A stretch of DNA of 64,000 nt from Chara braunii (GCA_003427395.1 BFEA01000797.1:468403-532402); one strand, 5' to 3'. Positions 34,340 to 45,641 are shown, counted from the first letter of the stretch. The notes: generated from the letters alone by a model not told the origin. A program made the numbers and translations.

Positions 34340-35250
34340 ACACAGCACGCACGTTTGTGCTCATGCTACCAAGGAGGAACGGGCTCACGTTCATGTGTGT
34401 GTGTGTGTTGAGTGTCTCACACAGAGACAGAGACAGAGAGAGGGGGGGGGGGCAGTAAGGGGAGGCTCAGACTGTGCTGTGCCAGCATTTGTTTCTGAAT
34501 CTGGATCAGAAATGCGTCCAGATTCTGAACAGAGGCTGTCACAGTAGTGGATGATGGTGACCAGTTAAGCAGAAACGCGTCCATATTCTGAAGCATGCAC
34601 GCCTGAAGTGCGCAGGCCTGGGCCGCACCACTTTGCCTCCCTGCACCGCTTTAGTTTTTTTGTTCAGAGGACCTGTCACAAGTCCACGCCCTTGATTGCT
34701 CCTCCTTGCCCCCTTGAGAAACCTAACAAAAAATTGAACAGCCTCCTACAACCGCAAAACGGGCCTACTGGGCGACCTGTACACCCAATGACGAGCTCCA
34801 CAGCTTTGCGATCTGTAATTGCCAGATGTGTAAATTTGTGGCTGTGAGCAGCCTGGCGGGCCGCAGGGAAGGGCATTTTGCTGCCACCTCCGGAGGTGGT
34901 AGCACACTTTTATTTCAGTCCGAGACTCCGTGAAAAGAAATTTGACCATTCGCAATAACTAGGTAGCAAGCTCGAATCCGGATCAAGCTCACCGAGAGGG
35001 GAAAAAAATAAAAAAAAAGAATTCAAAAAAAAGATTTCGGAGTCGTTTCCTTATTTCCAACTCAAGATCAAGCTCAGGTCCCTCTATCAACGGCCGAGCG
35101 GTGTACAATTCTTCCTTTTCGCATTGCTTTTTTTTTTTTTTTTTTTTTCTGGCACTGAAAACGGCAATTTTTATTACGCGCCCAGTGCCCAAAGCAACAA
35201 TACAACGAAAATAGCATGGAAAATTGAGGGGTCCCTCAAGGCCTTTTGCC
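34340..35250. other. Non-coding mosaic
   Basis: Contains a repeated GCGTCCAKATTCTGAA motif (about 34513 and 34577), a G-run at 34442-34452, and A-rich and T-rich tracts near 35000-35035 and 35128-35148. No gene recognised. Confidence 0.4.
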
Positions 35251-35429
35251 TTAAACCACCAGTACTTGGCCCATACATCGGCCGCGGGCCCTTAGCATTA
35301 ACGCTACGCAAATTTTGCGGCCTGCGAGCCGTGGATAAATCACATCAACAGCCCATGTCGCTTCGTCGACCTCCGAGGGCCGGCGCGCAGGCTCGGCATG
35401 GATAGCTGGGCCAAGTACTGGTGGTTTAA
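35251..35429. mobile_element. TTAA-flanked inverted-repeat element (MITE-like), copy 1
   Basis: 179 bp bounded by TTAA on both sides (35251-35254 and 35426-35429). Terminal inverted repeats: ACCACCAGTACTTGGCCC on the left and its reverse complement GGGCCAAGTACTGGTGGT on the right, extending imperfectly inward with the second arm near GCTCGGCATGGATAGCT. No coding capacity. A TTAA target is characteristic of piggyBac-type insertion, but the family assignment is inference. Confidence 0.75.
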
Positions 35430-35529
35430 ACCTCAGGCAGAGCTGAAGATGAACACATTTCTACAAAAGAATACACAACAATTGGAAAACAGCCAAAACA
35501 AACTCCACAACCAATGTGTCAAAATTCCT

Positions 35530-36086
35530 TATTTTTTCATTTTTGTTTTTAAAGAAGAAGGCTAATTCTTTAAAGCCCAACCAATTCAATTACCTGTCGA
35601 ATCTGGACAGGACGCTGGCTAATTCTTTAAAGCCCAACCAATTCAATTACCTGTCGAATCTGGACAGGACTACGGCCTTTCAGGCCTTTGCGATTGTCAT
35701 TATAGTGCATATTACGGGAAACCCCGTAGCAGCCACATCCGTGCTCAAGCCTCCAACGAGGAAACATGCGGGAGCTGCACCCACCAGCAGCTGTGAATCC
35801 GTGTGAGACCTGCTACAGCAGGTGGGCGATACCGGCTAGGGTCAGCCAGTAGCATCAGGACCGAGCTTCTTCGATGGGCCAGTCGCTGTGCCTCCCCTAG
35901 GGTTCCCTCCCATCCCCCCACGAACATCGGCAGTCTCTGCTACATGCCACACGGGGGAACCAATGGCCTATGTCTAGGTGGAGGGCGTCAAGCTTCCCCA
36001 GGAAGGTACATGAGACCAGTGGGGATTGAACCCTAGACCTCCTTAATGCCACTTGTGCGCCTTACCCACTGAGCTAGGCCGCTGGA
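35530..36086 (-). mobile_element. tRNA-derived SINE (putative)
   Basis: The minus-strand head at 36086-36018 has a pol III A box TAGCTCAGTGGG (36066-36077) and a B box GGTTCAATCC (36024-36033), 32 bases apart, as in tRNA genes. Flanking arms do not form an acceptor stem, so it is not a tRNA gene. The body runs left to a T-rich plus-strand tract (35530-35551), which would be the A-rich tail. The body length of about 550 bp includes the 57-bp duplication and the left boundary is uncertain. Confidence 0.55.
35561..35670. repeat. 57-bp tandem duplication
   Basis: Two near-identical units beginning GCTAATTCTTTAAAGCCCAA and ending CGAATCTGGACAGGAC. Confidence 0.95.
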
Positions 36087-36364
36087 AATCACTAACAAAG
36101 GTGTCCCCTAGAAAGCTCCAAGTAAATTTCCCTTTTTTTTTTTTTTTTTTAATTTAACCAGATATTAAACTGATCAGAACAGATACTACACTAGATGTTA
36201 GCCAAAATTGAAAATTCCTAATTAAGATACCTCACAGCAGAAGCGTATCAACCAGGAAAATCGTTCAAAAATCGAGAGGTCTGGGGCTTCGCTCCGCTGC
36301 TCACTCCATGCACAAAAGACAAAAATACGGCGGTGTTTCTTTCCATGTTACAGTGGAAGATTCA

Positions 36365-36565
36365 TTCTTTTTTTCTTTTTTCTTTCCCCAGAAATCTAGG
36401 CAGAGTTTCACTTGAGGTGATAAGAGCATCCTCCCTGACATGGTCCCCACATCGGAGGCTCCACCTATTGGTGGGGAGCTTCACCAGTCCCCACATAGGA
36501 GGCGCCGTCTATTGGTGGGGAGCTTCACCTGCTGGAAACGGGGTCCAGCATCCCGTACATCCTAA
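36365..36565 (-). mobile_element. Poly(A)-tailed SINE-like retroposon, copy f
   Basis: Minus-strand copy of the 29447/30049 family: GGGATGCTGGACCCCGTTTC, then CCCACCAATAGACGGCGCC and an internally repeated CCCACCAATAGGTGGAGCC, ending in an A/G-rich tail (plus-strand T-rich 36367-36389). Confidence 0.6.
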
Positions 36566-36732
36566 GATGTTTTGTGACAACAACACTTTTGAGTAGTCTG
36601 ATGTGCCCTGTCCTTGGTCGTTGGAGCACGAGGTGGCTATCATTCTCCCATGGCCCCTGCTTCGTTTAGGATGTCAGCTTATGGCGCCCCCTCTCCTATG
36701 TTAGAGCAAATTGGCTCGAGAGTTTGAGGGGT

Positions 36733-36920
36733 TTAAACCACAAGTACAGGGCCCCAGCCAAGCAGTCCGGAACTTGTCGTCGCCACAAGAAAACGAGGCA
36801 GAAACATCAAATGCTGGGCCCGCTGTTGATAAATTCGATCGGCACTCGCATTTCATTCCGCGCCTCCAGAATTTGAGGTGTCAGGCCCACGACCCAGGTG
36901 CCCACATACTGGTGCTTTAA
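36733..36920. mobile_element. TTAA-flanked inverted-repeat element, copy 2
   Basis: Left end TTAAACCACAAGTACAGGG and right end ATACTGGTGCTTTAA, imperfect inverted repeats of copy 1 termini. Its right TTAA (36917-36920) is also the left TTAA of the next element. Confidence 0.6.
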
Positions 36921-37192
36921 ACCACCAGTACCTCGCTCAGCTATCGGCCGCGGGCCTTCCCGTATACATGCCGCAGCCTTAGGGGGGTCGGCCAAGGGAA
37001 GGCCCGGTCGTAGCGTGAAGGCCGGGCCCCAGTTCTGTAGGGACGACAGTACTACAGATAAACAAAAAAAAGAAAGGAAAAAAAAATGAAATACACAAAC
37101 CAAAAAAAAATGAAATACACAGAAGGAAAGTCGCATGGGAGGGAGAGAGAGAGAGAGAGAGAGAGTTCGGCACGACCCTCCATGCAGGTCGC

Positions 37193-37233
<41 letters not shown>

Positions 37234-37278
37234 TAGCAGGAAGATGCATTCCCGTTTCGTTTTTCAAAACGAGAGAGA

Positions 37279-37330
<52 letters not shown>

Positions 37331-37459
37331 TCGTTTCGAAAAACGAAACGGGAATGCTTGTTCCCCCTATCGCGGGCAGATGCATTCCCGTTTCGTTTCT
37401 CGAAACGAGAGAGAGAGAGAGAGAGAGGGAGGGTGACTTCGGTCGCCACCCCTCCCTCC

Positions 37460-37513
<54 letters not shown>

Positions 37514-37758
37514 GAAAGCAGGAAGATTCATTCCCGCTTTGCGTTTCCGAAGCCATTCGGGAAACACAAAGCGAGAATGAACCCATTCGTTTTTCTTATT
37601 TCTCTTTTTTTTTTCGTTTTTTTTTTCCCCGTTTTTTTCGTGCCTTCCACTCCAACGTTCGGGATGCCTGCGCCGGGTAGTCCGAGCCTCCGCACGGATC
37701 GGCGTACCGGTCGGCCGAGGCTCGGACTCGATAGCTGGGCCAGGTACTGGTGGTTTAA
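36917..37758. mobile_element. TTAA-flanked inverted-repeat element, copy 3, microsatellite-rich
   Basis: Left terminus TTAAACCACCAGTACCTCG, then CTCAGCTATCGGCCGCGGG. Right terminus CGATAGCTGGGCCAGGTACTGGTGGTTTAA, the reverse complement with few mismatches. The 842-bp interior holds five GA/CT microsatellite blocks and the hairpin at 37246-37357. It has no plausible coding frame; Arg-Glu and Ser-Leu frames come from the dinucleotide repeats. Confidence 0.7.
37246..37357. repeat. Perfect 20-bp inverted repeat enclosing (GA)n
   Basis: Arms GCATTCCCGTTTCGTTTTTC (37246-37265) and its exact reverse complement (37338-37357), extended imperfectly inward by about 11 bp. The loop is mostly GA dinucleotides. 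A third arm-like copy follows at 37381-37400, and related GGAAGATTCATTC motifs lie beside GA tracts at 37521 and 42649. Confidence 0.9.
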
Positions 37759-38459
37759 GACAGAAGTTGCAGACATTTGTATTTATATCCCTGTTCCGAA
37801 CCCAACGGTGGGAAGTCCGGCTGGCCTTTAACACGTAAAGAATGAAGGATGCGCAGCGGCGAATCGAAGCAGCAGACAGTGGGGGTCGTAGAGCTAATAA
37901 GTGGAGATAGGGTGGCGGGGAGGCGTTATCAGGAGTAAGGGGGGCCATTCTCATTTTGCAAATTTGGTGAGTAGTGGACTCAGGCCCCTAATGAAAAGAT
38001 TATATAATAAAGCAGACCCTAAATTGGTATGGCTACGCCCACTTTCTTTCTTTCAGACCCATGTCGTCCACCGAATACAACGTACGGTCATTACAGCTGA
38101 ATTTGGGCCATCTTTCAGTCTAAACACAGCTATAATGACCATGCGTTGTACTCGGGGGAAGCAGGTAGGAGGCAATCACCACCAGCAACAGAATCAGCAG
38201 TGAGTCCAGCGACCAACAAGTTTGTCTGAAAGGAAAACAATTATTTCGGCCTTTTCATCGTTGCAGAAAAAGGACGGCGGTCTTGAGATATGTTCATTGG
38301 TCCGACTGGGCCCTGATAATTCCAGCAATTTGTTATTACTTATTCAATTTTATAATTTTTATAATATTTATGGTCATCCAGTTGCAGCTGGCTTCGAGCT
38401 CGGGTCCACATTGCAACAGTCCATGGGCGCACCAACTGAGCTGGACCCGTTCCTTGCGG
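37759..38459. other. Unassigned stretch
   Basis: No conserved frame or repeat recognised, apart from an AT-rich segment at 38331-38370. Confidence 0.35.
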
Positions 38460-38905
38460 GCATGCTCACACTGCAACTTTCCTGGACACATTCGACCACA
38501 ATTTTGCGACCGGATGCTGGATCCATCCGACCAACAATTACGTGCAGAGCGGAGTAGAAAACGTCTTAGTGTGGGTATGGTCTCAGTGTACAAAGGCCCG
38601 TTGTCTGAGGGCATCCTCAAACTAGGACTTTCCTGGACGTATCTGACTGCAATTTTGGACTGGATGCTGGATCCATCTGGGCAACATTTATGGGCAGAGC
38701 GGAGTAGACAAAGTCTTAAAGTGAGCATGCCCTGAGTGTACAAAGGCCCTTTGGTTGAGGGCATCCTCACACTGGGACTTTTCTGGACGTATCTGACCAC
38801 AGTCGCGACCGGATGCTCGATGTACCCAACCAACAATTATCTGCAGAGAGGAGTAGAAAAACTCTTTAGCGTGAGTATGCTCCGAGTGTACAACTCAGTC
38901 AAATG
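38460..38905. repeat. About 150-bp tandem repeat, 3 units
   Basis: Units start near 38460, 38611 and 38761, each with GCATCCTCAMACT or a variant, then TTYCTGGACGTATCTGAC and GCAGAGMGGAGTAGA. Confidence 0.85.
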
Positions 38906-38949
38906 CGCTTGGCTTTTTTTTTGTGTGTCCCCTTTTTCTTAGCATCATC

Positions 38950-39710
38950 CGTACCACCCGGCCCACATAGCATCGCACAGCTACCCCGCACCATGCCGGG
39001 CCCATGCGCCGGCTGCCCACAAACTGCCATCCAGTCAACATGTCTCTCCCCATGCAATACCACCCAACCCACATTGCATCACCCACCCAACCCACATAGT
39101 ATCATCCACCCAGCCCACGTAGTACCACCCTGTCCACATAGCACCACCCAGTCCACAGAGTACCTCCAAGTCCAAATAGTATAAGCCAACATGCCTCACC
39201 ATGCAATACCACCCGGATAGTATCACCCACCCAACCCACATACTATCATCCACCCAGCTCACATAGAACCCTGCCCACATAGTACCACCCAGTCCACAGA
39301 GTACCACCCACTTCAAATAGTATGAGCCATACAGTGCCAGCCAACCCACTGAGTATCACCCACCTCACAAAATACCACCCTGCCCAACCCACATTGTATC
39401 ACCCACCAGCCCCCATAGTACCACCCAGTCCACCCACCAGCCCCATAGTACCACCCAGTCCACATAGTATGAGCCACCCCACACAGTGCCAGCCAACCCA
39501 CTTTAGCATCACCCACGTCACATAATACCACCTTGCCCAGAGAGTACCACCCAGTTCGCTTCATATGATTAGCTCCCCATAGTACCGCCCAACCCACCCC
39601 ACGTAGTACTGCCCCCTCCACATGGTATGACCCACCCCACATAGTACGATCCAACCTGCCTAAGTGTCACTCGGGCCACACAATACCTCTCAGCCGGCAG
39701 AGTACTGCCT
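38950..39710. repeat. 18-20 bp irregular minisatellite (CCCACATAGTACCACCCA)
   Basis: Dozens of imperfect units alternating CCCACATAGTA with CCACCCAACC or GAGCCA. Outliers lie at about 39825-39945 and 40230-40325, the gap being taken by unrelated sequence. Confidence 0.9.
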
Positions 39711-40146
39711 GGCTTTGACAAGGGCCGAATTGAGCCTATGATGCTGGCCGTGTATCTTTTCTTTTCTTTCCGTGGCCGCACAAGTTCCCTCTGTTTGTTT
39801 GTTTTTAACAGGTGTGCGTTGCTAGTCCACATAGCATGCCCCACTCTACATGTGCCGCCCGGTCCAATGGTACCATCCAACCCAAGTACCATTGTGCAGG
39901 CCCTATAATACACACCCCAGCCCACATGGCACCATAGCTGTGCCAACGGCGGGGGTATGCCTGAGTGTGTGCTTTCTCTTTTGTGGCTGTGCGTGTTCTG
40001 AATTTTGAGCCACATCAGATCCTATTCCACACAGATGACCAGATCCAAAATCGAAGCAGCTTTAGTCCTATCGCGGATGAGACAATCCGACAATGAAACA
40101 GTTTCACCTCCATCGCAAGCAGCACGAAGCATAATAGAAGTGTTTC

Positions 40147-40152
<6 letters not shown>

Positions 40153-40206
<54 letters not shown>
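40153..40206. repeat. (GT)n microsatellite
   Basis: About 27 uninterrupted GT units. Confidence 0.97.
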
Positions 40207-40207
<1 letters not shown>

Positions 40208-40647
40208 TTGGCTTTTCCATGGCTCTGTTGGTACCGTCCAGTCCACATCATATGACCCCCCTGCACAGCACCACCCAGCCCACATAGCATCATCGCCTGT
40301 GCCACACGATACCACCCTGTCCAGAGAAGGAGGTTGTCGAGGAGGAGGGGGATGGGGAAGTGGGGACAGAGATAAGGTGGCAGAGAACAGGAACTAGGTG
40401 GAGAAGGGGGTGGCAGAGGAATGCGGGGCGAGGAGGAGCAGCAGGAGGTGTGTGCCACGCGCGTAGCCGCTGCGGGCATCCGCTTGTTTTTTTCAATGCG
40501 ATCCGTCTCCATGAAACTCCGGTGTGCGAACGACTTTCCTCTCGAAGTGTGTGGCTTGGACCTTCTCTTTAGATAGCAGTTGCTTTCATTTTTTCCTCCA
40601 CCACAAAATCTCCCTAAGAAACAGCGCTCGCTCATGCACAGCTGATG

Positions 40648-40692
40648 GCACACACTTGGAGCCCCAAGAGCCATGTTACACTTTCAATAGAA
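40648..40692. repeat. Dispersed 45-bp repeat, copy 1
   Basis: GGAGCCCCAAGAGCC...TTTCAATAGAACAGAGA; a second copy is at 42331-42375 (GAAGCCCCATGAGCC...). The family it belongs to is unknown. Confidence 0.6.
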
Positions 40693-40794
40693 CAGAGAGT
40701 TTTGCCTCCAACATATAATTTTGCTAATGACGGCACTGCAATAAATGGCAGTATCCCAGTGGGACTGTACACTAACTGTGTTTGCTGCTTCCTC

Positions 40795-41130
40795 GGTTTG
40801 GGCCTTGCGGGACTTGATCCCGTGACCTGCAATTTGTATGTTTAGTTTGTTAGCTTCGAGCCCTACTGGGCTTGATCCTTGGACCTGTAGCTAGTAGCCT
40901 CTATTTGGCAGTCGTAGACCCTTAGTCTTTCGCTGTTTTGTCGGTTTCTGCAGTCGCTGAAGTCACCCCAGGACTTGATCCCATGACCTGTAGTGTGTTT
41001 GTGGTGTTTCGACTGTTCCTAGCCTTATTAAGCGTGAACCTTGCGCCTATTGCTAGTAGTCTCTACTTCGTAGTCTTAGGCCTTTCAGCCTTGTTGTTTG
41101 TTTTGTCCTTTTCCGCCCTTCTGGAAACTG
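40795..41130. repeat. Diverged tandem duplication of about 165 bp
   Basis: Two units share GGACTTGATCCC(G/A)TGACCTG, then a CTAGTAG(C/T)CTCTA block and a TCTTAGGCC-like block. Confidence 0.5.
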
Positions 41131-42530
41131 GTAGGCCCGTAGGTCTTTCTTTTGTGTGTCCTAGCCTTGGGTCCCCCTTAGTCTAGGTTTCAGCCTAGAT
41201 GCATGCAGGTAAGATCTTGACAGTTTCGCTGTAGATGTTTGTTGTTTGGACAGTCAGATACGTCTGTAGGTGGCTGCTGTGATGTAGGTCTAGGAAAGTC
41301 AGGTAGAAGTAGGCAGAGGCCGAGGAATACGGGGTTCTTTTCGTTGCTTTTCTTTTCAGTCTTGGTGGAGGTCGCGTTGGTTCCCTGTCGTGTTATTGTG
41401 GGCATGTACGCAGGGCACCTTCTCCACATGCTGCTGGCGGCCATAGCTGGGACTGGCCAGCTCAATCGGTGACAGCATTGGGCTCGGAACCCAAGTGCTG
41501 ATGAGCGCGCTTCCTCATATTTGTGTGCTTGTTGGGGTTTGGTCAGCTGCCACCGAAGTTCCTGGGAGCCGCACTCCCCTCTTGAGTGGACAAGTTGGGT
41601 TTAGGGTTCCCCGATTTGTCACAAAAACCTAAAGCTGCCAGGCGGTGAATCACTTTCCGCATATCAACGAGTAAAGTGACGTTGAACGCGTACGATTCGA
41701 CTTTTCCCGTTAAATGTTTGTCGATATTCGAAGGCCACGAAGTGGGAGAGCCTGAAGGAGCTGATAAGAAACCCGGCCCGTGGGAGCCTTCATCTGCAGT
41801 GGGCTTCTTGAGTGGTGAAGAGAAGAGTGTTAGATTTAGGAGGGTGTGTGGCGATTGGTAGCGACGGAATGCTCTGCAATCTTTCACCATTTGGATTTCC
41901 AGATATTTCAACAACTTTGTCCATGGGTCTTTTGTAGACACCCTACCTGGGGTCGACAAAGAATCAAGCATTTGATAGGTTGGGTGCTTGCAAACACCAT
42001 AGCTAGAGCTTGCGGAAGAGGCAGGAAGAAGAAGACTCCCGGATACTTCGATGAAATCGTCTTGTAACTAATTGGTCCGTGGGTGTTGATAACGTGGTTG
42101 GGGTTTACTTGGAAATTTTCGTGCTGTTGATCGACTTGGGGAGAAACAGTAATTAGAATAGATTTTCATTTCAATTCTATTTTGGTATATTTGTGTGCTT
42201 CCACTGTGTATTCTTATCATCCGGTGTGGTGTGGATTGCTCCCTCCAAAGGTCACTTGTCATTGCACATGTGTATGGGAACGTGGGGATGCCATGTTGGA
42301 TCTTGTTTCAATCAGGCACATAACAGCACATGCTTGAAGCCCCATGAGCCTCGGTACACTGACAATAGAACAGAGACACAGAAACTGCAGCAAATCCGTG
42401 CTTCTTGTTCAAGCACAGCTCCATGCATCTGTTTCCACCTCCTCGCTGTAATTAATCGGCCGCTGCCTTCGTGACCAAACACCCACAGGAGGGTGCAAGC
42501 TTTTTTTTTCTTTTTTCATGTCTCACTTGG
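41131..42530. other. Unassigned stretch with moderate-length frames
   Basis: Less repetitive than its surroundings. Open frames on both strands (41543-41971 minus, 142 codons; 41846-42067 plus, 73 codons) show no family motif I recognise and no confident splice structure. The minus frame includes YAFNVTLLVDMRKVIHRLAA. It could hold part of a host gene. Confidence 0.25.
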
Positions 42531-42679
42531 TTCCTTCACCATTCTCATTTCGCCTTTCGTCGCACATGCGCAACTGCGTGTGCGCACGAGAACGAGAGAG
42601 AGACGAACGTGCAAAATGGCAATGAATGTTCCCAACTTTTGAGGAAGATTCATTCTCATTTTGCATTTCATCGCGCGCG

Positions 42680-42681
<2 letters not shown>

Positions 42682-42760
<79 letters not shown>
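42682..42760. repeat. (GA)n microsatellite running into gap 2
   Basis: About 40 GA units. The assembly breaks within it. Confidence 0.97.
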
Positions 42761-43275
42761 NNNNNNNNNNNNNNNNNNNNNNNNNNNNNNNNNNNNNNNN
42801 NNNNNNNNNNNNNNNNNNNNNNNNNNNNNNNNNNNNNNNNNNNNNNNNNNNNNNNNNNNNNNNNNNNNNNNNNNNNNNNNNNNNNNNNNNNNNNNNNNNN
42901 NNNNNNNNNNNNNNNNNNNNNNNNNNNNNNNNNNNNNNNNNNNNNNNNNNNNNNNNNNNNNNNNNNNNNNNNNNNNNNNNNNNNNNNNNNNNNNNNNNNN
43001 NNNNNNNNNNNNNNNNNNNNNNNNNNNNNNNNNNNNNNNNNNNNNNNNNNNNNNNNNNNNNNNNNNNNNNNNNNNNNNNNNNNNNNNNNNNNNNNNNNNN
43101 NNNNNNNNNNNNNNNNNNNNNNNNNNNNNNNNNNNNNNNNNNNNNNNNNNNNNNNNNNNNNNNNNNNNNNNNNNNNNNNNNNNNNNNNNNNNNNNNNNNN
43201 NNNNNNNNNNNNNNNNNNNNNNNNNNNNNNNNNNNNNNNNNNNNNNNNNNNNNNNNNNNNNNNNNNNNNNNNNNN
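42761..43275. other. Assembly gap (515 N)
   Basis: Flanked by (GA)n on the left and an 18-base C run on the right, so probably a repeat-induced sequencing break. The open frames spanning it are meaningless. Confidence 0.95.
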
Positions 43276-43572
43276 CCCCCCCCCCCCCCCCCCAAAATGC
43301 CTAATTGCCATCACCCCGATCCCTCGACAAACCATTAGATCAATCAATCACTCCCCTACTCCTGGAAGGTATAACGGGATCCAAAAAGCAGAAACAAGAA
43401 GGTGCCATGTGAAAAGGCATAAACAAGAAGGTGCCTTGTTTTCTGTCAAGTACATCAATCAATCATGTCCTCACATTCAACTCGAGCTTCGTTCATGTGT
43501 TTTCCTCTGTCATATGCACTATACACACTGACAGCGCACGCGGAATGTATATGTCCATCAATTAACAAACTT

Positions 43573-43730
43573 ACTCACCAGGTGACCTGCTGCTTTAAGC
43601 CTTTAACCAATTATTATACTAATAATCCAGGTTTCTTCATATTTCCTCTATCCATCGATTAGCACTTACTCACCAGTTGACCTGCTGCTTTAAGCCTTTA
43701 ACCAATTACATTAATATAATAATAATCCCA
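43573..43730. repeat. Tandem duplication with about 96-bp offset
   Basis: TTACTCACCAG(G/T)TGACCTGCTGCTTTAAGCCTTTAACCAATTA occurs in both units (parts quoted; the unit is longer than the match). Confidence 0.8.
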
Positions 43731-43810
43731 TGCTTGAGCCGGGACCACAAAGTCCTGTTTTCTTGTGAAAAGAAAAATAATAGTCCCATCCACCGAAATA
43801 GAACGTGCAG

Positions 43811-44031
43811 TATACCACCAGTACATTTCCCAGCGAGTTCTCTCCAGCACGGCCGCGCACACACCGTGCCTTTCAGGGCATATGACCTGCTGGAGCTAAA
43901 TGGATGGCAGCACCAACCAAGAAAAATAATAATAATAATAAATAATACAACCGCCGGTTCCCTCTTTTGTTGGGCGCGCACAGTGGTTCTACGCTCGGCT
44001 AAGAAAGGGTCACAAGTACTTGTGGTTTTAA
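43811..44031. mobile_element. TTAA-type inverted-repeat element, copy 4 (decayed)
   Basis: Left terminus TATACCACCAGTACATTTCC, right terminus GTACTTGTGGTTTTAA. The left TTAA has apparently become TATA. The inverted repeat matches the first about 15 bases of copy 1. The interior includes an (AAT)n stretch. Confidence 0.5.
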
Positions 44032-44557
44032 AACGAGGCATTTTCCTTCCCAGCCAGCTGCTTGCTTGTCAATCTCCCCACTCTCTCTGCTGGTCTCTCC
44101 TCTGCGCACCCAGCTGGATGCTTGCGAGTACAGCCATAAGCACAGCACGGACCCATTCACCGACCGGCTGTTTACGACATCAATGCACATGCTGTCCCCT
44201 TTCTGTTGAGGCCGTTGGTCGGTCGCGTTATCTCATCGGAGTATGGTATAGCCAAGCGAAACGGCATCGTTTTTCGATACGCATTGGAATCGCTGCCGAA
44301 GGATGGATTATATCCGCTTCGCTGATGACTTTCAGTATGTGAACCTCGAGTCTTGTCACCCATTTCAAAAACATATATATTATATATACACAAGCAGTGC
44401 CTTCGAAAACCGATCCATGTCACAAAATAAACGACATTTCGATCACCTTCCCTGACCTACGAGCAGGCATCTCATCAAGGATATAACAGCTCTCTTCTCC
44501 ATAAGCCATACAATGTGTTCAGTCCATCCACCCTACTTGATATCAATCACCGACCCG

Positions 44558-45010
44558 CTGCAACGTCGATGAACATGTTCTTTCCTTTGCAACAGCATCT
44601 GCACCTCTCATCGCCCGTTTCAGAAAGTAAACATGAGCACGCGGTCCATATATAACTAATCCACCAAGCTCCTGGAACGTCAACGAGCATATTGCTTTCC
44701 TTCGCAACAGCATTTGCACCACTCATCTCCCATTCCAGAAAGAAAACATTGAGCACGCGGTCCAGTGTCAGTAATCCACCAACCTGATGCAGCGTCAACG
44801 AACATGTTCTTTCCTTCGCAACAGCATTTGCACCTCTCATCTCCCATTCCAGAAAGAAAACATGAGCACGCGGTCCCGTGTAAGTAATCCACCAACCTGC
44901 TGCAACATCAGCGAACATGTTCTTTCTTTCCAAACAGCATCGTCACCTCTCATCTCCCATTTCAAAAAAGGAAAAAAGAATATGTAAGTGCACGGTCCTG
45001 TAAAACTAAT
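44558..45010. repeat. About 113-bp minisatellite, 4 units
   Basis: Units start near 44558, 44669, 44784 and 44897, each with AACATGTTCTTTCCTT or a variant, CAACAGCAT, CACCTCTCATC and GAGCACGCGGTCC. Flanking copies of a second module (AAGGATATAA.AGCTC, about 44478 and 45092) suggest a larger duplicated block. Confidence 0.9.
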
Positions 45011-45114
45011 ACTCCATGTCACGAATGACATTCAATCAGCTGTCCTGACCTAAACAGGTACACGCCATGATATCAATAACCCTCCCGAAGCAAGGATATA
45101 ATAGCTCTTTCTCC

Positions 45115-45492
45115 ATAAGACTCGGAAATAGACATGATATCCATCCACTCGCCGTGATTGCGTGATATCAATAACACTCCCTCACTCTTTACTGTCATGC
45201 ACACCCCTCCATATGGTTAGCCTAGCGGAAGTCAGTCCACACTTTCCACCGACATTCCGTTTGCCTCCCCCTTTCTTAGCAAGTAGATAGTAGCCCTTTC
45301 TCCCCCAACAAAACAAACAAAAAAAAAAAAACCTCGTTCTCCACAATCCTCGGAAATACACACGATATTCATCCACCTGCCATGATATCAATAACCCTCC
45401 TGGACATTTTTCCCGTAAGACACACCCCTCCGAATGGTTAGCCTCGTGGAACTCAGTCCACACGTCCACAGACATTCCATTCACACCCCCCC
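45115..45492. repeat. About 220-bp direct duplication
   Basis: 45115-45272 and 45340-45492 share CTCGGAAATA.ACA.GATAT.CATCCAC, CACACCCCTCC, ATGGTTAGCCT and a final GACATTCC. Confidence 0.75.
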
Positions 45493-45641
45493 CCCCCCCC
45501 CTCCTCTTCCCCCCGGTCCCAACAGGGAAGGTAAGTAAGCCCGCAGGGTGGTAGCATGAGTTATGCACATCTACCGGCAAAACCAGCAGCAGTGGAAAAC
45601 TGCTCTGGCAGACGTTATACCGACACCATTGTTATGCAGGC

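Noticed and set aside
36018-36086. Possible functional tRNA gene.
   Set aside because: A and B boxes are present but no acceptor stem or anticodon stem forms; it is a SINE head.
37086-37954. Several frames of 110-195 codons rich in Arg-Glu or Ser-Leu.
   Set aside because: Products of GA/CT microsatellites within an inverted-repeat element.
42626-43531. Long open frames of about 300 codons.
   Set aside because: They consist of GA-repeat codons (Arg-Glu or Ser-Leu) and the N gap.
44547-44933. 128-codon minus-strand frame with repeated Trp- and Cys-rich segments.
   Set aside because: It is only the translation of the 113-bp minisatellite; the periodicity is DNA-level.
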